Counted from the first letter of the stretch, positions 7,915 to 16,500 are shown. The stretch is 64,000 bases of DNA from JBBTTE01 sp038064395 (GCA_038064395.1 JBBTTE010000003.1:248001-312000); one strand, 5' to 3'. Program-made: numbers and translations. The notes: generated by a model from the sequence alone, not told the origin.

Positions 7915-9212
7915 AGGTTATTAACGGCTTCCTTGAACTGTAATCCGCGATCCTCGAAGTTCTTGAACATATCAAAACTCGCAAAGCCCGGCGATAGTAC
8001 TACTGAGTCACCGGTCTCGGCTAAAGTCACCGCCTCGCCGATAATTTCTGACATACTCTGTGACTCAGACACAGAGTAGTTAGTAAAGCCAGCCTCTTCA
8101 AGTGCAGCAGCAACTCTTTTCGCACAGTCACCAATTAAGAGTAGCTTACGAAACTCTGACTCGTGGGACTTAGCAAAAACACCAAAGTAATCAATATTGA
8201 GCATCCGATCGAAGCCGCCCAGTATCATCACCTTCTTACCTTTTATGGCCTCAACAGCAGCCTCGGTGGCGTGCAAACTACTGGCAAATGAATCATTGAA
8301 GAAGCTTAGACCATGAAGTTCTCGGACGAACTCTAGGCGATGCGGCAGGCCTGTAAAACTAGTTAGGACTGAGCGCAGCGCATCTGGGTTTTTCTCAATT
8401 TGCCAGCAAATAGTTACGGCCGCACAAGCGTTCTGCCAGTTATGTTGCCCTAGTAGCTTAAGCTCATCTGTTCGACAGATGACTTGACCACTGATGCTAA
8501 TACGCCCGTTGTCAATAGTCGCGCCATCTGGGGCGTAATAGGCGAGTTTTTGGCCTTTCCCAGCAGAGGCTATACGCTTGGAGTTAGCATTCTCGCCGAA
8601 GTAAATGGCTAGGTCATCAGACGCCTGATACCTGAAGAGATTCGTCTTAGCTTCGATATATTCTTCGAGATCAAGGTGCCAATTAAGGTGTTCTGGCACG
8701 ACCATTACGCACACTGCAATGTGTGGCGAACTCTTAATGTCTATTAGCTGGAAGCTAGAAAGTTCGAGCACGACCCAGGACTCGGGGGTTAGCTTGTCAA
8801 GCAAAGATAATACTGGTACGCCTATATTGCCGCCTAGCTCAACTTGCTTGCCTGCTGCTTGCAGCATCATAGTCGTTAGGGTGCTGGTAGTGCCTTTGCC
8901 CTTGGTGCCGGTGATGCCGATGACGTTCTTAGTCGGGCAAATCTTGAGGAATTCATTGAGTTGAGTGGTTATCTTGTCGGCTACATCAGGGTTAGCGTCG
9001 AGAATTAAGCTTGGCTTCAGCCCCGCCGTCCTGACCAGAAGGTCAAATCGGTCTAGGTCATCTAGATAATTAGCGCCAAGTACGCTGTTAGCGCCGTTGG
9101 GTACTTCGACTTCGGTGTTCTGGTCGCAGATGGTGAGCTCATGCCCTTGAGACGCGAAGTAATCATAAGAAGACCGTCCCTCTGTGTTATAGCCCAAGAT
9201 AGCGATTTTCAT
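7911..9212 (-). CDS. murD: UDP-N-acetylmuramoylalanine-glutamate ligase (MurD, probably MurD2 type)
   Basis: A 433-residue ATP-dependent Mur ligase acting in the cytoplasm on UDP-MurNAc-L-Ala. Visible are the N-terminal Rossmann start (AILGYNTEGRSSYDY), the P-loop GITGTKGKGTT, VLELSSFQL, the HLNWH motif of the central domain, LPHRLEFV and a C-terminal domain ending with SPGFASFDMF. Length is normal. Because it is coupled to MurL it may add L-Glu (MurD2-like) rather than D-Glu; the sequence alone does not settle that. It starts at ATG 9212, with an extended -10 element 6 nt away. Confidence 0.93.
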   Translation of the reverse strand: MKIAILGYNTEGRSSYDYFASQGHELTICDQNTEVEVPNGANSVLGANYLDDLDRFDLLVRTAGLKPSLILDANPDVADKITTQLNEFLKICPTKNVIGITGTKGKGTTSTLTTMMLQAAGKQVELGGNIGVPVLSLLDKLTPESWVVLELSSFQLIDIKSSPHIAVCVMVVPEHLNWHLDLEEYIEAKTNLFRYQASDDLAIYFGENANSKRIASAGKGQKLAYYAPDGATIDNGRISISGQVICRTDELKLLGQHNWQNACAAVTICWQIEKNPDALRSVLTSFTGLPHRLEFVRELHGLSFFNDSFASSLHATEAAVEAIKGKKVMILGGFDRMLNIDYFGVFAKSHESEFRKLLLIGDCAKRVAAALEEAGFTNYSVSESQSMSEIIGEAVTLAETGDSVVLSPGFASFDMFKNFEDRGLQFKEAVNNL

Positions 9213-9218
9213 ACGACT

Positions 9219-9227
9219 ATTATGACA
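9219..9227 (-). promoter_or_regulatory. Extended -10 for murD, leaderless start
   Basis: On the minus strand TGTCATAAT (9227 to 9219) is followed by 6 nt and then the murD ATG. A full transcript start inside the start codon region is expected. Confidence 0.55.
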
Positions 9228-9239
9228 CGCTTGGGCGTA

Positions 9240-9608
9240 TTAACTGGCGAGTTGCTTCCTGACAGTGTCGGCGACTTGGCGAGGCGTCATGTCGGCCTTG
9301 AGGATAACGCCACTGACATCAAGTTCCTTAAGGCCTGGCGGAATCTCCTGCTCGCCCATATTGGTCAGAATAATAACTTTTATCTTCTTGCCCCAGGGTT
9401 CCTTACGGAGCTGTATAAGCATTTCTTCGCCCGTCATCTCGGGCATCATCAGGTCTAGCAGGATGATGTCGGGCTTCATGCTCTTGATGAGCTCTAGTCC
9501 CAGGCGGCCGTTGCCAGCTGTTTCGACATCGAAGTCTTCGGCCTCGAACTTGAACCGATACATCTGGCTTATTGTCTGGTCGTCTTCGATGATTGCAATT
9601 TTTGGCAT
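9240..9608 (-). CDS. Single-domain response regulator (CheY-like receiver)
   Basis: 122 residues forming one receiver domain with no output domain. The acidic pocket is E8-D9-D10, the phospho-acceptor is D52 in LLDLMMPEMTG, the switch Thr is T82 (ILTN) and the conserved Lys is K104 (ILKAD). TATAAT lies 14 nt upstream of the ATG on the minus strand, preceded by TG, so it has its own promoter. The nearest kinase is at 12377 on the other strand; pairing is an inference from proximity. It probably acts through protein contact. Confidence 0.9.
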   Translation of the reverse strand: MPKIAIIEDDQTISQMYRFKFEAEDFDVETAGNGRLGLELIKSMKPDIILLDLMMPEMTGEEMLIQLRKEPWGKKIKVIILTNMGEQEIPPGLKELDVSGVILKADMTPRQVADTVRKQLAS

Positions 9609-9644
9609 AATTCTTAAGCTATATTATACACTTTGGTCGAGGTT

Positions 9645-10175
9645 CTAGCGACGGCTCTTGCGCTCGAGCTTTAGATTAGATAATTTTTGGCTCAGTCTGT
9701 TGGCTCGCCAGCTTGTCGATTCGAAGACCGCCACGACTAGGGCACAGACTGGCTGGTCTTGACACTTGATGCCAACGACTTTCATGTGTTGCTCGCCGAA
9801 CTTCATCTTACGGTTACGACAAAGAGCGTCCAGGCTATGCTTAATATCGTCGCGCACCTCGTTCTCGCTGTTGCCTTCGTGTTCAACTAGTAGACCTTGC
9901 TTAGTCTCGGGGTCTTGGATCCAGCCAATGCCCGCCCATGCTTCTTGATTGGGTCTTGACGTTCGCTTCTGAGCCATCACTACGTACAGTCGGTCGCCCC
10001 AGTTACCATCAATTGGTTTGGGCTTGGAACGGACAATAACTTTGGCATCGGGCGGTAGCACAGAGCTGAGATAGATAAGATTGAAGTTGGCTACACCGGC
10101 CTTAACTAGAGCCTGGTCAAATGCGGCAAGCTCGGTCGGCCCGAGGCCTTTCCCTATAGTTACTTGAATGTTCAT
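9645..10175 (-). CDS. Pyruvoyl-dependent arginine decarboxylase
   Basis: 176 residues matching the small archaeal/chlamydial PvlArgDC family. The self-cleavage site is the Ser-Ser pair at residues 37-38 in NLIYLSSVLPP, where the second serine becomes the pyruvoyl cofactor. The catalytic-region motif LLVEHEG follows GIGWIQDPETKQG. The product is agmatine, used for polyamines or acid resistance. An AAGGA site precedes the ATG. No agmatinase or antiporter is visible nearby. The N-terminus before the Ser-Ser site is about 15 residues shorter than in the Methanocaldococcus enzyme. Family assignment is strong; physiological role is not shown. Confidence 0.88.
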   Translation of the reverse strand: MNIQVTIGKGLGPTELAAFDQALVKAGVANFNLIYLSSVLPPDAKVIVRSKPKPIDGNWGDRLYVVMAQKRTSRPNQEAWAGIGWIQDPETKQGLLVEHEGNSENEVRDDIKHSLDALCRNRKMKFGEQHMKVVGIKCQDQPVCALVVAVFESTSWRANRLSQKLSNLKLERKSRR

Positions 10176-10243
10176 TTTTGGTTTCCTTATTTAGCCCATC
10201 ATAGCATAAACTTTTCAGATTCAAGACCGAACCAACGCCTCTG

Positions 10244-11161
10244 TTAGGCGACTGTGATGGTGTACTTCTTGAGAAAGTGTACAGGCAGTGAAGATTGCTT
10301 GGACTTGCGGAGTCCCTCAATGCCTAGATCTTGCTCGTTATTCATATGTTCTACGCCTAGGCCTTTAAGGTGTTTGGCCAGATGATGTTGGAGGTATTCA
10401 TTGGAGCCCTTAAGGCTGATATCGGCCTTGCCGAAGTGCAGCATTGCAGAATCCCCATTGATAATCTCGAACAGCGTGAAGGCCACCAACTTGTCATCAA
10501 CATAGATGCCATAACCAAGTACGTCCAGATCACTGGCGTAGTCTAAGCAGCGGTTAATGGCTGTGAACTCCCGAACAGTGTCGCTATCATCACGACCACG
10601 AGCTAGTTTCCACTCAGCCATCAATTGCCTAATCTCCTGAGTCGTTGACTCTAAGCCCAGATCTAGTTCCTTAGACATGGATTTGTCACCGTACTCAGTT
10701 AGGAAACGATTGTGCTTGGTGCGCTTCTTAGGATGAAGTTTGGCCAAATCCGACATATTAACAGCAGATAAGATGTAATCGTGATTGTCACGGTCTTCCT
10801 CGATGATGTAGCTCATGCGGTCTTCATCTGACAATGAATCAATCACGGCCTCACCGACTAACTTAAGTTCGGGTTTGAGGCCATGTTGCCGACAGTAGTC
10901 AAATAGCGTGTCTATAGTATCGACAACGTCATTAGTGCCGAGCAGCGATAAGAAGCTTTCGCCACTACTGTAATCACCGAACCGCACTACCATATTCTCG
11001 TTAAGGGTAGTGAGTTCCAGGCTGTCGTCGATATCCCAGGTGAACATACTGACGAAGTTGAAGTCAGAATAGGGGGGTAAATTATCGGCTATAGCACGTA
11101 GGCTTTGCTTGTGACTGACATCGATTTGAACAAAGTCGGGGAAGACTGGTAAATGATTCAT
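10244..11161 (-). CDS. DUF2156 / LPG-synthase C-terminal-like protein
   Basis: 305 residues of the GNAT-related DUF2156 family, the catalytic fold of lysylphosphatidylglycerol synthases (MprF) without the membrane part. Typical segments are YSDFNFVSMFTWD near the N-terminus, HPKKRTKHNRFLTEY in the middle and NNEQDLGIEGLRKSKQS followed by HFLKKYTI at the end. Other members may transfer aminoacyl groups to lipids or peptides; the acceptor here is unknown. I place the start at ATG 11161 because a -10 element lies 8 nt upstream. The ATG at 11179 would sit upstream of that promoter. Confidence 0.82.
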   Translation of the reverse strand: MNHLPVFPDFVQIDVSHKQSLRAIADNLPPYSDFNFVSMFTWDIDDSLELTTLNENMVVRFGDYSSGESFLSLLGTNDVVDTIDTLFDYCRQHGLKPELKLVGEAVIDSLSDEDRMSYIIEEDRDNHDYILSAVNMSDLAKLHPKKRTKHNRFLTEYGDKSMSKELDLGLESTTQEIRQLMAEWKLARGRDDSDTVREFTAINRCLDYASDLDVLGYGIYVDDKLVAFTLFEIINGDSAMLHFGKADISLKGSNEYLQHHLAKHLKGLGVEHMNNEQDLGIEGLRKSKQSSLPVHFLKKYTITVA

Positions 11162-11169
11162 TAGTGACA

Positions 11170-11178
11170 GTTGTAGCA
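11170..11178 (-). promoter_or_regulatory. Extended -10 for the DUF2156 gene
   Basis: Minus-strand TGCTACAAC is followed by 8 nt and the ATG at 11161. It lies back-to-back with the plus-strand element at 11191, making a compact divergent promoter. Confidence 0.45.
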
Positions 11179-11190
11179 TACCGAAGTGTT

Positions 11191-11199
11191 TGATACAAT
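11191..11199 (+). promoter_or_regulatory. Extended -10 for the membrane gene at 11207
   Basis: TGATACAAT ends 7 nt before the ATG at 11207. This argues against the upstream in-frame GTG at 11186, which precedes the -10. Confidence 0.55.
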
Positions 11200-11206
11200 T
11201 CAGCTA

Positions 11207-12070
11207 ATGCTTAGTGCCAAGAAAACCAAGACAATCTACTTAGTGTTATCGGGCTTATATGTATTTTTCACGATTTGGTGGATTGGCATGTCCATTTCTC
11301 ACAGTTTCCGAGACAGTAGTTATGTCTTATTGAGCGAAGTTTACGGAGTGATTGCTTTGATAGGCGGTATTAACGGCATATTTATTGCTAGGGGTCTCGG
11401 CTTCTTCAAGAGTTACTTCGGCAAAGCCATTCTTCTACTCTCGATTGGTCTGTTATTCCAAGAGTTTGGTCAGCTGGCGTACAGCTACCTGAACTCCATT
11501 AAGCATGTTGAACTGCCTTATCCTGCCGTGCCTGATATTGGGTACTTTGGCTCGATTCCGCTCTACATTGCAGGTGCTTACTATCTGATGACAGGTCTAG
11601 GTGTCAAAGCCATAATCAAGAAAGCGCCTCTTAAGTTGGCGTTAAGTGTTCTGATCTCGGTTGCTATAGTCGGTGTCTCCTACTGGCTGTTCCTGAAGGG
11701 GTATGACACTTCTGGTAAGACCAAGGCAGCTATCTTCTTCGACTTCGCCTATCCGCTCGGGCAATCGATCTATGTTTCGATGGCCATAACTATCTTATTG
11801 TCTGTAACTGGTCTACTCGGTGGTCTTATGAAGAAGCCAATCATGTTGCTGCTCGGTGCCTTCCTGCTACAATACGCCGCCGACTGGAACTTCTTGTATC
11901 AGACTATTCACGGAACGTGGGGTCCAGCTGGTTACGGTGACTTCATATATATGTCCGCGTACTTCCTAATGGGTCTGAGCATCATATTAATAGCTTCACC
12001 TATTAGAAAACTTAGAGAGGGTAATCTAGCTCCTACACCCGTAGACCAAGTAGACGGGGAAGAGTCATGA
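11207..12070 (+). CDS. Multi-pass membrane protein of a sensor operon
   Basis: 287 residues with about eight hydrophobic helices and short loops, resembling the membrane-sensor modules often found N-terminal to kinases or diguanylate cyclases, but encoded here as a separate protein. The start at 11207 follows from the promoter position. Its stop overlaps the next start (ATGA), and a histidine kinase that lacks membrane segments follows. The three genes may form one signalling unit with this protein as the membrane input. That role is an inference from order only. Confidence 0.75.
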   Translation: MLSAKKTKTIYLVLSGLYVFFTIWWIGMSISHSFRDSSYVLLSEVYGVIALIGGINGIFIARGLGFFKSYFGKAILLLSIGLLFQEFGQLAYSYLNSIKHVELPYPAVPDIGYFGSIPLYIAGAYYLMTGLGVKAIIKKAPLKLALSVLISVAIVGVSYWLFLKGYDTSGKTKAAIFFDFAYPLGQSIYVSMAITILLSVTGLLGGLMKKPIMLLLGAFLLQYAADWNFLYQTIHGTWGPAGYGDFIYMSAYFLMGLSIILIASPIRKLREGNLAPTPVDQVDGEES

Positions 12071-12351
12071 GCGACACCGTATTCTCGCAAATGGTTGAGA
12101 AAATCATTGCCCAACAAGAAGTTATCATTGGCCCTGTCGCAGTAGAACAAGCACAGCAAGTCAAAAGTCTTAAGATAGACTGGGCCGACCGAAAGATTGA
12201 GATAGTTGGTGAGCCCCAAGATGCGCTAGATGATTTGGTGGCGCAATATAAGGTGCTTTTTGGGCAGATTGCCGTCGAAACCTGTAAAGAAGCAGTCTCT
12301 AAGTTGGTTTTGGGACTGCCCGCCAGTCAGCAGCCCAAATCTCTTCAATAG
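12067..12351 (+). CDS. Small hypothetical protein in kinase operon
   Basis: 94 residues, soluble, alpha/beta in appearance, with no recognised motif. It begins by a 4-nt overlap with the membrane gene and ends 25 nt before the histidine kinase. The overlapping start supports real translation. The centre (SLKIDWADRKIEIVGEPQDALDDLV split by a Gly-Glu turn) looks like a small compact fold. Possibly a linker between membrane sensor and kinase; no family known to me. Confidence 0.65.
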   Translation: MSDTVFSQMVEKIIAQQEVIIGPVAVEQAQQVKSLKIDWADRKIEIVGEPQDALDDLVAQYKVLFGQIAVETCKEAVSKLVLGLPASQQPKSLQ

Positions 12352-12376
12352 GCCAAGTTAGGCTAGGAGCTCAGCG

Positions 12377-13843
12377 GTGGAAGAAGTAGTTAAGAAACTG
12401 ATCAAAAGCCCGAAGCTTGCTCGCAAGCAGAAGCTGCAGAGCATGCTGGACCGTGTCTCGCAGGAAATGTATCTCCGTAATAAGGAGTTGGCCGACACTA
12501 ATAAGACACTGACACTACTAGGAACGATCGATGCCTTGGTGCTAGAGTCACAGGCTAATCTTAGGACTGTCTGCATGCATGTAGCAGAGGCAATTACGCA
12601 AGTCACGGACTTCTCTTTCGTTGGTCTTATGACGAGGTCAACCAACAGCAAGCGGGATTTGTTATTAAATGGTTGGAGCACAACTAGCGGTGTTGGCAAT
12701 GAGTCGATGGCCGATCTCGGTTTCAGCAAGCCAGTGCGCCTTAGCCTTGGCAGCCCGCTGTTTAGCGAGCCTGAAGGGTTTAAGCTCATAGACTTCGAGA
12801 CGACATCCAATCAGGAAGTGGCTGCTGCCCTGAATTTGCCAACAGAGGACATTAAGCGTTTCAAGCATCGTTTACCGCTCAAATCACTGTACATAGCCAA
12901 GCTCACTGCACGTCAGAGGATCGTTGGCTTGCTAATCATTGGCTATAACTACCCTGTTAAGACTATGACTCCTGCTGACACGCTGTTAGTAGAACGCCTT
13001 AGCGAAGGTCTAGGCGTGGCTCTGGACAACAAACTGCTGTTCGAAGAGAACCAACATGTCCTGCGGCAGCTCAAGGAGTCAAATGCCAAGCTTAGAGCCC
13101 TGGATGAGGCAAAGGACGACTTCATCAGTATGGCCTCTCACCAGCTTCGTACGCCTCTCACCAGCGTAAAGGGCTATATCAGCATGATTAAGGAGGGTGA
13201 TGCCGGTAAGGTAACCCCTTTGCAGAAGCAGATGCTCAATCAGGCTTTCTTCAGTTCGCAACGGATGGTCTATCTGATCGCTGATCTGTTAAATGTCTCC
13301 AGGCTGCGTACAGGCAAGTTCATTATAGAGGCCACACCTGTTAACTTGGCACAGGTTATTGACGAAGAAATCGGCCAATTAACAGAGATAGCCAGGATAC
13401 ACAAGCAAGCGCTGGTCTACGATGTTCCTAAGAAGTTCCCAGAACTAATGCTCGATGAGGTCAAAACTCGTCAAGTTATTATGAATATGATCGATAACGC
13501 CCTGCATTACACCCCCACCGGTGGCATAATCACCGTAAAACTCATCGAAAAACCACTAACAGTCGAAATGCGCGTCGAAGACAACGGCATTGGCGTACCC
13601 AAGAGCGAACAGCCACATCTATTCACTAAGTTCTACCGAGCAGGCAATGCCCGCAAAACCCGTCCTGATGGCACCGGCCTCGGCCTATTCATGGCCAAAA
13701 AGGTCATTATTGCCCAAGGCGGATCTGTTATATTCGAAACCCACGAGAACAAGGGTAGCACCTTCGGATTCGTATTCAGCAAGGCCAAACATGCCACACC
13801 ACCCCTGTCAGACAAGCCTTCTAAGACTGCTTCCAAGAGCTGA
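12377..13843 (+). CDS. Sensor histidine kinase (GAF-like, HisKA, HATPase)
   Basis: 488 residues without a membrane helix. An N-terminal helical segment leads into a GAF-like domain (about residues 50-220) and a coiled stretch (ENQHVLRQLKESNAKL). The HisKA domain has phospho-acceptor H255 in SMASHQLRTPLTS. The ATPase domain carries an N box (MIDNALHYTP), G1 (DNGIGV), an F box (LFTKFYR) and G2 (GTGLGLFMAK). The start is GTG 12377 with AGGAG 7 nt upstream. Likely senses a cytoplasmic signal or partners with the membrane protein two genes upstream. The lone receiver at 9240 is the closest candidate target. Confidence 0.92.
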   Translation: MEEVVKKLIKSPKLARKQKLQSMLDRVSQEMYLRNKELADTNKTLTLLGTIDALVLESQANLRTVCMHVAEAITQVTDFSFVGLMTRSTNSKRDLLLNGWSTTSGVGNESMADLGFSKPVRLSLGSPLFSEPEGFKLIDFETTSNQEVAAALNLPTEDIKRFKHRLPLKSLYIAKLTARQRIVGLLIIGYNYPVKTMTPADTLLVERLSEGLGVALDNKLLFEENQHVLRQLKESNAKLRALDEAKDDFISMASHQLRTPLTSVKGYISMIKEGDAGKVTPLQKQMLNQAFFSSQRMVYLIADLLNVSRLRTGKFIIEATPVNLAQVIDEEIGQLTEIARIHKQALVYDVPKKFPELMLDEVKTRQVIMNMIDNALHYTPTGGIITVKLIEKPLTVEMRVEDNGIGVPKSEQPHLFTKFYRAGNARKTRPDGTGLGLFMAKKVIIAQGGSVIFETHENKGSTFGFVFSKAKHATPPLSDKPSKTASKS

Positions 13844-13888
13844 CAATACTCTTCAAACCGCTTAAGTTAAACTAACAGCACAATAATC

Positions 13889-13917
13889 TTGACATAACAT
13901 GATACTTGTGATATATT
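13889..13917 (+). promoter_or_regulatory. Near-consensus sigma-70 promoter for the surface-protein genes
   Basis: TTGACA (13889-13894), 17 bp, TATATT (13912-13917) preceded by TG and one base, so -35, spacer and extended -10 are all good. The downstream gene pair is probably highly expressed. Confidence 0.8.
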
Positions 13918-13923
13918 GATGTC

Positions 13924-14012
13924 ATAACACTTTTAATGATCTGTCAAGATCAGGGGTGTGGGAAGTTAAGTAGTTAAGCCGGGCAACCGACACTATAAGG
14001 AGATAAGAGATT
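13924..14012 (+). promoter_or_regulatory. Structured 5' leader of the surface-protein transcript
   Basis: About 89 nt between the predicted transcription start and the ATG. It contains a GATC-TGTCAA-GATC hairpin (13938-13951), CAGGGGTG, a possible GTGT/ACAC pairing and a strong AAGGAGAT ribosome site. The CAGGGGTG-then-AAGGAGA arrangement recurs in the leader at 57752. Regulation is inferred. Confidence 0.4.
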
Positions 14013-15293
14013 ATGGGCCAACATCTACAAGAGTTCTTGCAAGCAAATTCATTAGTACATGATCAGGGATTAGTTCTTGGTGAATCACGTGAAGAGCAGC
14101 CGATTATTAGCGACCAATTCGTACTTGGTGAGCAGTCAGTTGTTGATCAAGCTGGTATTGTTGCGGTTGAAGCCGAAGAAGCTCAAGCACACGACTTTAG
14201 TATTATAGACCGACTTGCGAACACTCGAGCTGGCCGTGCTGTTATGTCTGGAGTAATGGCTGGCACAGGCGCTGGTGTCGTAGCTCCTGCTGTGGCCACA
14301 GCTGCGCCTGCAGCAGAAGTTAGGGCAGCCACTTCCAGTTGGACTGTACTTGGTGGCGACCCACTTATAGCTGGCGGTGTACACAGCCGTAATGACTTCG
14401 TTCGTGCAGTAACCTCTCGTCGTGGTCACAAGGCCATGAAGCTTATGGGCTTCTCTAGCGCCGAGATCAAGGCTACAGATCTAGCTGCCCGACAAGGCAA
14501 AGAAAAGAATGGCAAGCTCGAGTACGGTGAGAAATTCAAGAAAATGAGTTACGGTGTTAACGGTATTAACGTTGATACAAACGTAAGGTTTAAGGATCCT
14601 CGCTACAAGAAGAACGGTGCTCCTTCATACGAGATGGATGTTCCTGTTAAGGGCGGCAAACATGGCAAGATCAAAGAAATTCTACACATTGAGATGCCTA
14701 AAGCCTGCGGTAACCTTTCCCTCGAGTACATTACTTACCCTAAGACTCCTAAGACTCCACCAAAGAAGCCAACACCTAAGCCACCTGTTGTTCCAGGTAA
14801 GCCCGAAGGTGTTTGTGAAGGCGACACTACCAACACTACCGTCGACAATAACGGTAACGTTATACAGACTGGTAACTGTAGTAACAACACAATTATTGAA
14901 TGTAGTGCAGTTAACTCACCTGGTGCCAACGTAAACTGTGGCCCTACTGGCGAAACACCTGTTAAGTTCCCACCTAATGTAGAAGTTGACCAGCCTAACC
15001 ACATCACAGCCAACAAGGTTATTGCCTTCTGTGAAAGAGAAAGTGACGTTGACGGCACTATTGTTGTCCGAAACTTCAAAGTAGAAAGTGGCGGCGGTAC
15101 CTTCGTCAGTGACGTATACCCAGGTAACGACCCAGGCGAATTCTGTAAGGATTACCACGCTCCAAGTAGCACAACTGCGACCAGTGGCAATAACGTTGTC
15201 CTAAGTGTAGAAATTCGCGATAACGATAATCAACACGATAGCGATTCTACCAACCCATTCCCAGTAGTAGAAAACCCCGACACTAACCAGTAA
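14013..15293 (+). CDS. Probable surface protein, lineage-specific
   Basis: 426 residues. An N-terminal acidic region of about 70 residues is followed by a Gly/Ala-rich hydrophobic stretch (GRAVMSGVMAGTGAGVVAPAV) that could be a late signal or membrane segment. A basic domain comes next, then a Thr-Pro-Lys linker (PKTPKTPPKKPTPKPP), then an Asn/Thr/Cys-containing beta-rich C-terminal part with several paired cysteines. I recognise no family. The strong promoter, good SD and downstream signal-peptide protein suggest an abundant exported protein. The unusually long region before the hydrophobic stretch makes the export route uncertain. Confidence 0.7.
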   Translation: MGQHLQEFLQANSLVHDQGLVLGESREEQPIISDQFVLGEQSVVDQAGIVAVEAEEAQAHDFSIIDRLANTRAGRAVMSGVMAGTGAGVVAPAVATAAPAAEVRAATSSWTVLGGDPLIAGGVHSRNDFVRAVTSRRGHKAMKLMGFSSAEIKATDLAARQGKEKNGKLEYGEKFKKMSYGVNGINVDTNVRFKDPRYKKNGAPSYEMDVPVKGGKHGKIKEILHIEMPKACGNLSLEYITYPKTPKTPPKKPTPKPPVVPGKPEGVCEGDTTNTTVDNNGNVIQTGNCSNNTIIECSAVNSPGANVNCGPTGETPVKFPPNVEVDQPNHITANKVIAFCERESDVDGTIVVRNFKVESGGGTFVSDVYPGNDPGEFCKDYHAPSSTTATSGNNVVLSVEIRDNDNQHDSDSTNPFPVVENPDTNQ

Positions 15294-15317
15294 ATAGATT
15301 TTAGAAGGAATATACCC

Positions 15318-16304
15318 ATGAAGAAATCAATCCAATCCAAGACCCTATCAATGGTTGCACTAGTTTTGGCCGCACCACTTATAGTTCTAGGCTCACACGC
15401 CAGCGCTATCGGTGAAGGTCAGATCGAAAGAGGCGACATTTACTACTCTAAGAACCTAACTACTGGTGGTAGCTTCGGCGACCCAACAGCAGCTGACAAG
15501 TGTCAGAGCCTTCAATACAAGGTTCGTATGCACAACCCAGGCGCTGATACAGTAACTAACGTTCGAATTAGCGTTAACCTACCTGCAGGTGCTTCTACTA
15601 GCAATGTATCTACAGCTACTATCACCGCTGACAACGCTTTCCCAGCAACCATCAGTGATACTGCAACTGTAAACATCTCATCTGCTCAGAAGATTAGCTA
15701 CAAGAGTGGCTCAACCCAGCTACTTAACTCACAGAACGCAGTAATCGGTAGCTTGCCTGACGGCATCACTAGCGGCGGCGTAACTATTGGTTCCGTAGGT
15801 GTTTCTATCAACGAAGTACGTTACGTACAGTTCAAGGCTGATATCGATTGTCCTACTCCAGAGACTCCTGCTTACAGCTGTGACGCTTTCAACATTACTG
15901 CTGATATCAACCGTACAGTTAAGATCAGCACTTTCTCGACTACTGCTACTAACGGTGCAGTCTTCAAGAACGCTTCTGTTAACTGGGGCGACAACTCCAT
16001 CGGCCTAACAGCTGCCAACATCGTTGGCCAGACTCACCAGTACAGTGCTGACGGTACTTACACAATTACTGCTACCGCTCACTTCACTGTGGATGGCAAA
16101 GACGTCTCTGCTGGTGGCCCTAACTGTGTCAAGCAGGTAACCTTCACAACTGGTCAACCACCTAAGGTAACACCTCCTGCTACTCCTCCAACCACCTTGG
16201 TTAACACCGGTGCTGGTAGCGTAGCTGCCATCTTCGCTGCTGCAACTGCAGCAGGCGCAGTAGCTTACCGAACTGTACTAGCCCGTCGTTTGACTCGCCA
16301 GTAA
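15318..16304 (+). CDS. Secreted surface protein with PKD-like domain and sortase-type tail
   Basis: 328 residues. The signal peptide is MKKSIQSKTLSMVALVLAAP... ending near SHASA (residue about 31). The mature part has a CNA/DUF11-like beta domain (NVRISVNLPAGA) and a PKD-like segment (NWGDNS...YSADGTYTITATAHF). The C-terminus has Pro/Thr linker, LVNTG, a hydrophobic helix and an RRLTRQ tail, the layout of a sortase-anchored protein with LPXTG varied to LVNTG. Preceded by AGAAGGAATA and likely co-transcribed with the gene before it. No sortase gene is in the window. Probably a major wall-attached protein; ligand unknown. Confidence 0.8.
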   Translation: MKKSIQSKTLSMVALVLAAPLIVLGSHASAIGEGQIERGDIYYSKNLTTGGSFGDPTAADKCQSLQYKVRMHNPGADTVTNVRISVNLPAGASTSNVSTATITADNAFPATISDTATVNISSAQKISYKSGSTQLLNSQNAVIGSLPDGITSGGVTIGSVGVSINEVRYVQFKADIDCPTPETPAYSCDAFNITADINRTVKISTFSTTATNGAVFKNASVNWGDNSIGLTAANIVGQTHQYSADGTYTITATAHFTVDGKDVSAGGPNCVKQVTFTTGQPPKVTPPATPPTTLVNTGAGSVAAIFAAATAAGAVAYRTVLARRLTRQ

Positions 16305-16407
16305 GTAACTTGTGGATAACCACTAGCGCAAATCCAATATTTGTGCTAAGGTAACTACAGTTACAAGAGCCCTCTGACTGACCGCTCTACAACACAAAAA
16401 TCACGTC

Positions 16408-16440
16408 AAAATCCCCCGCAGGTGGAGTGGGGGATTTTAA
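16408..16440 (+). terminator. Rho-independent terminator after the surface-protein genes
   Basis: AAAATCCCCC (16408-16417) pairs with GGGGGATTTT (16429-16438), followed by T/A-rich sequence. The strength fits a highly expressed transcript. Confidence 0.85.
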
Positions 16441-16500
16441 TTTCTCATCTGTTATGGTAAGCTATATCAGATAATTTGACCGCCTTATCGCAGGCATTAT

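Noticed and set aside
16351..16364. Palindrome GTAACTACAGTTAC as an operator
   Set aside because: It lies between a coding end and a terminator and does not face a promoter that clearly needs it.
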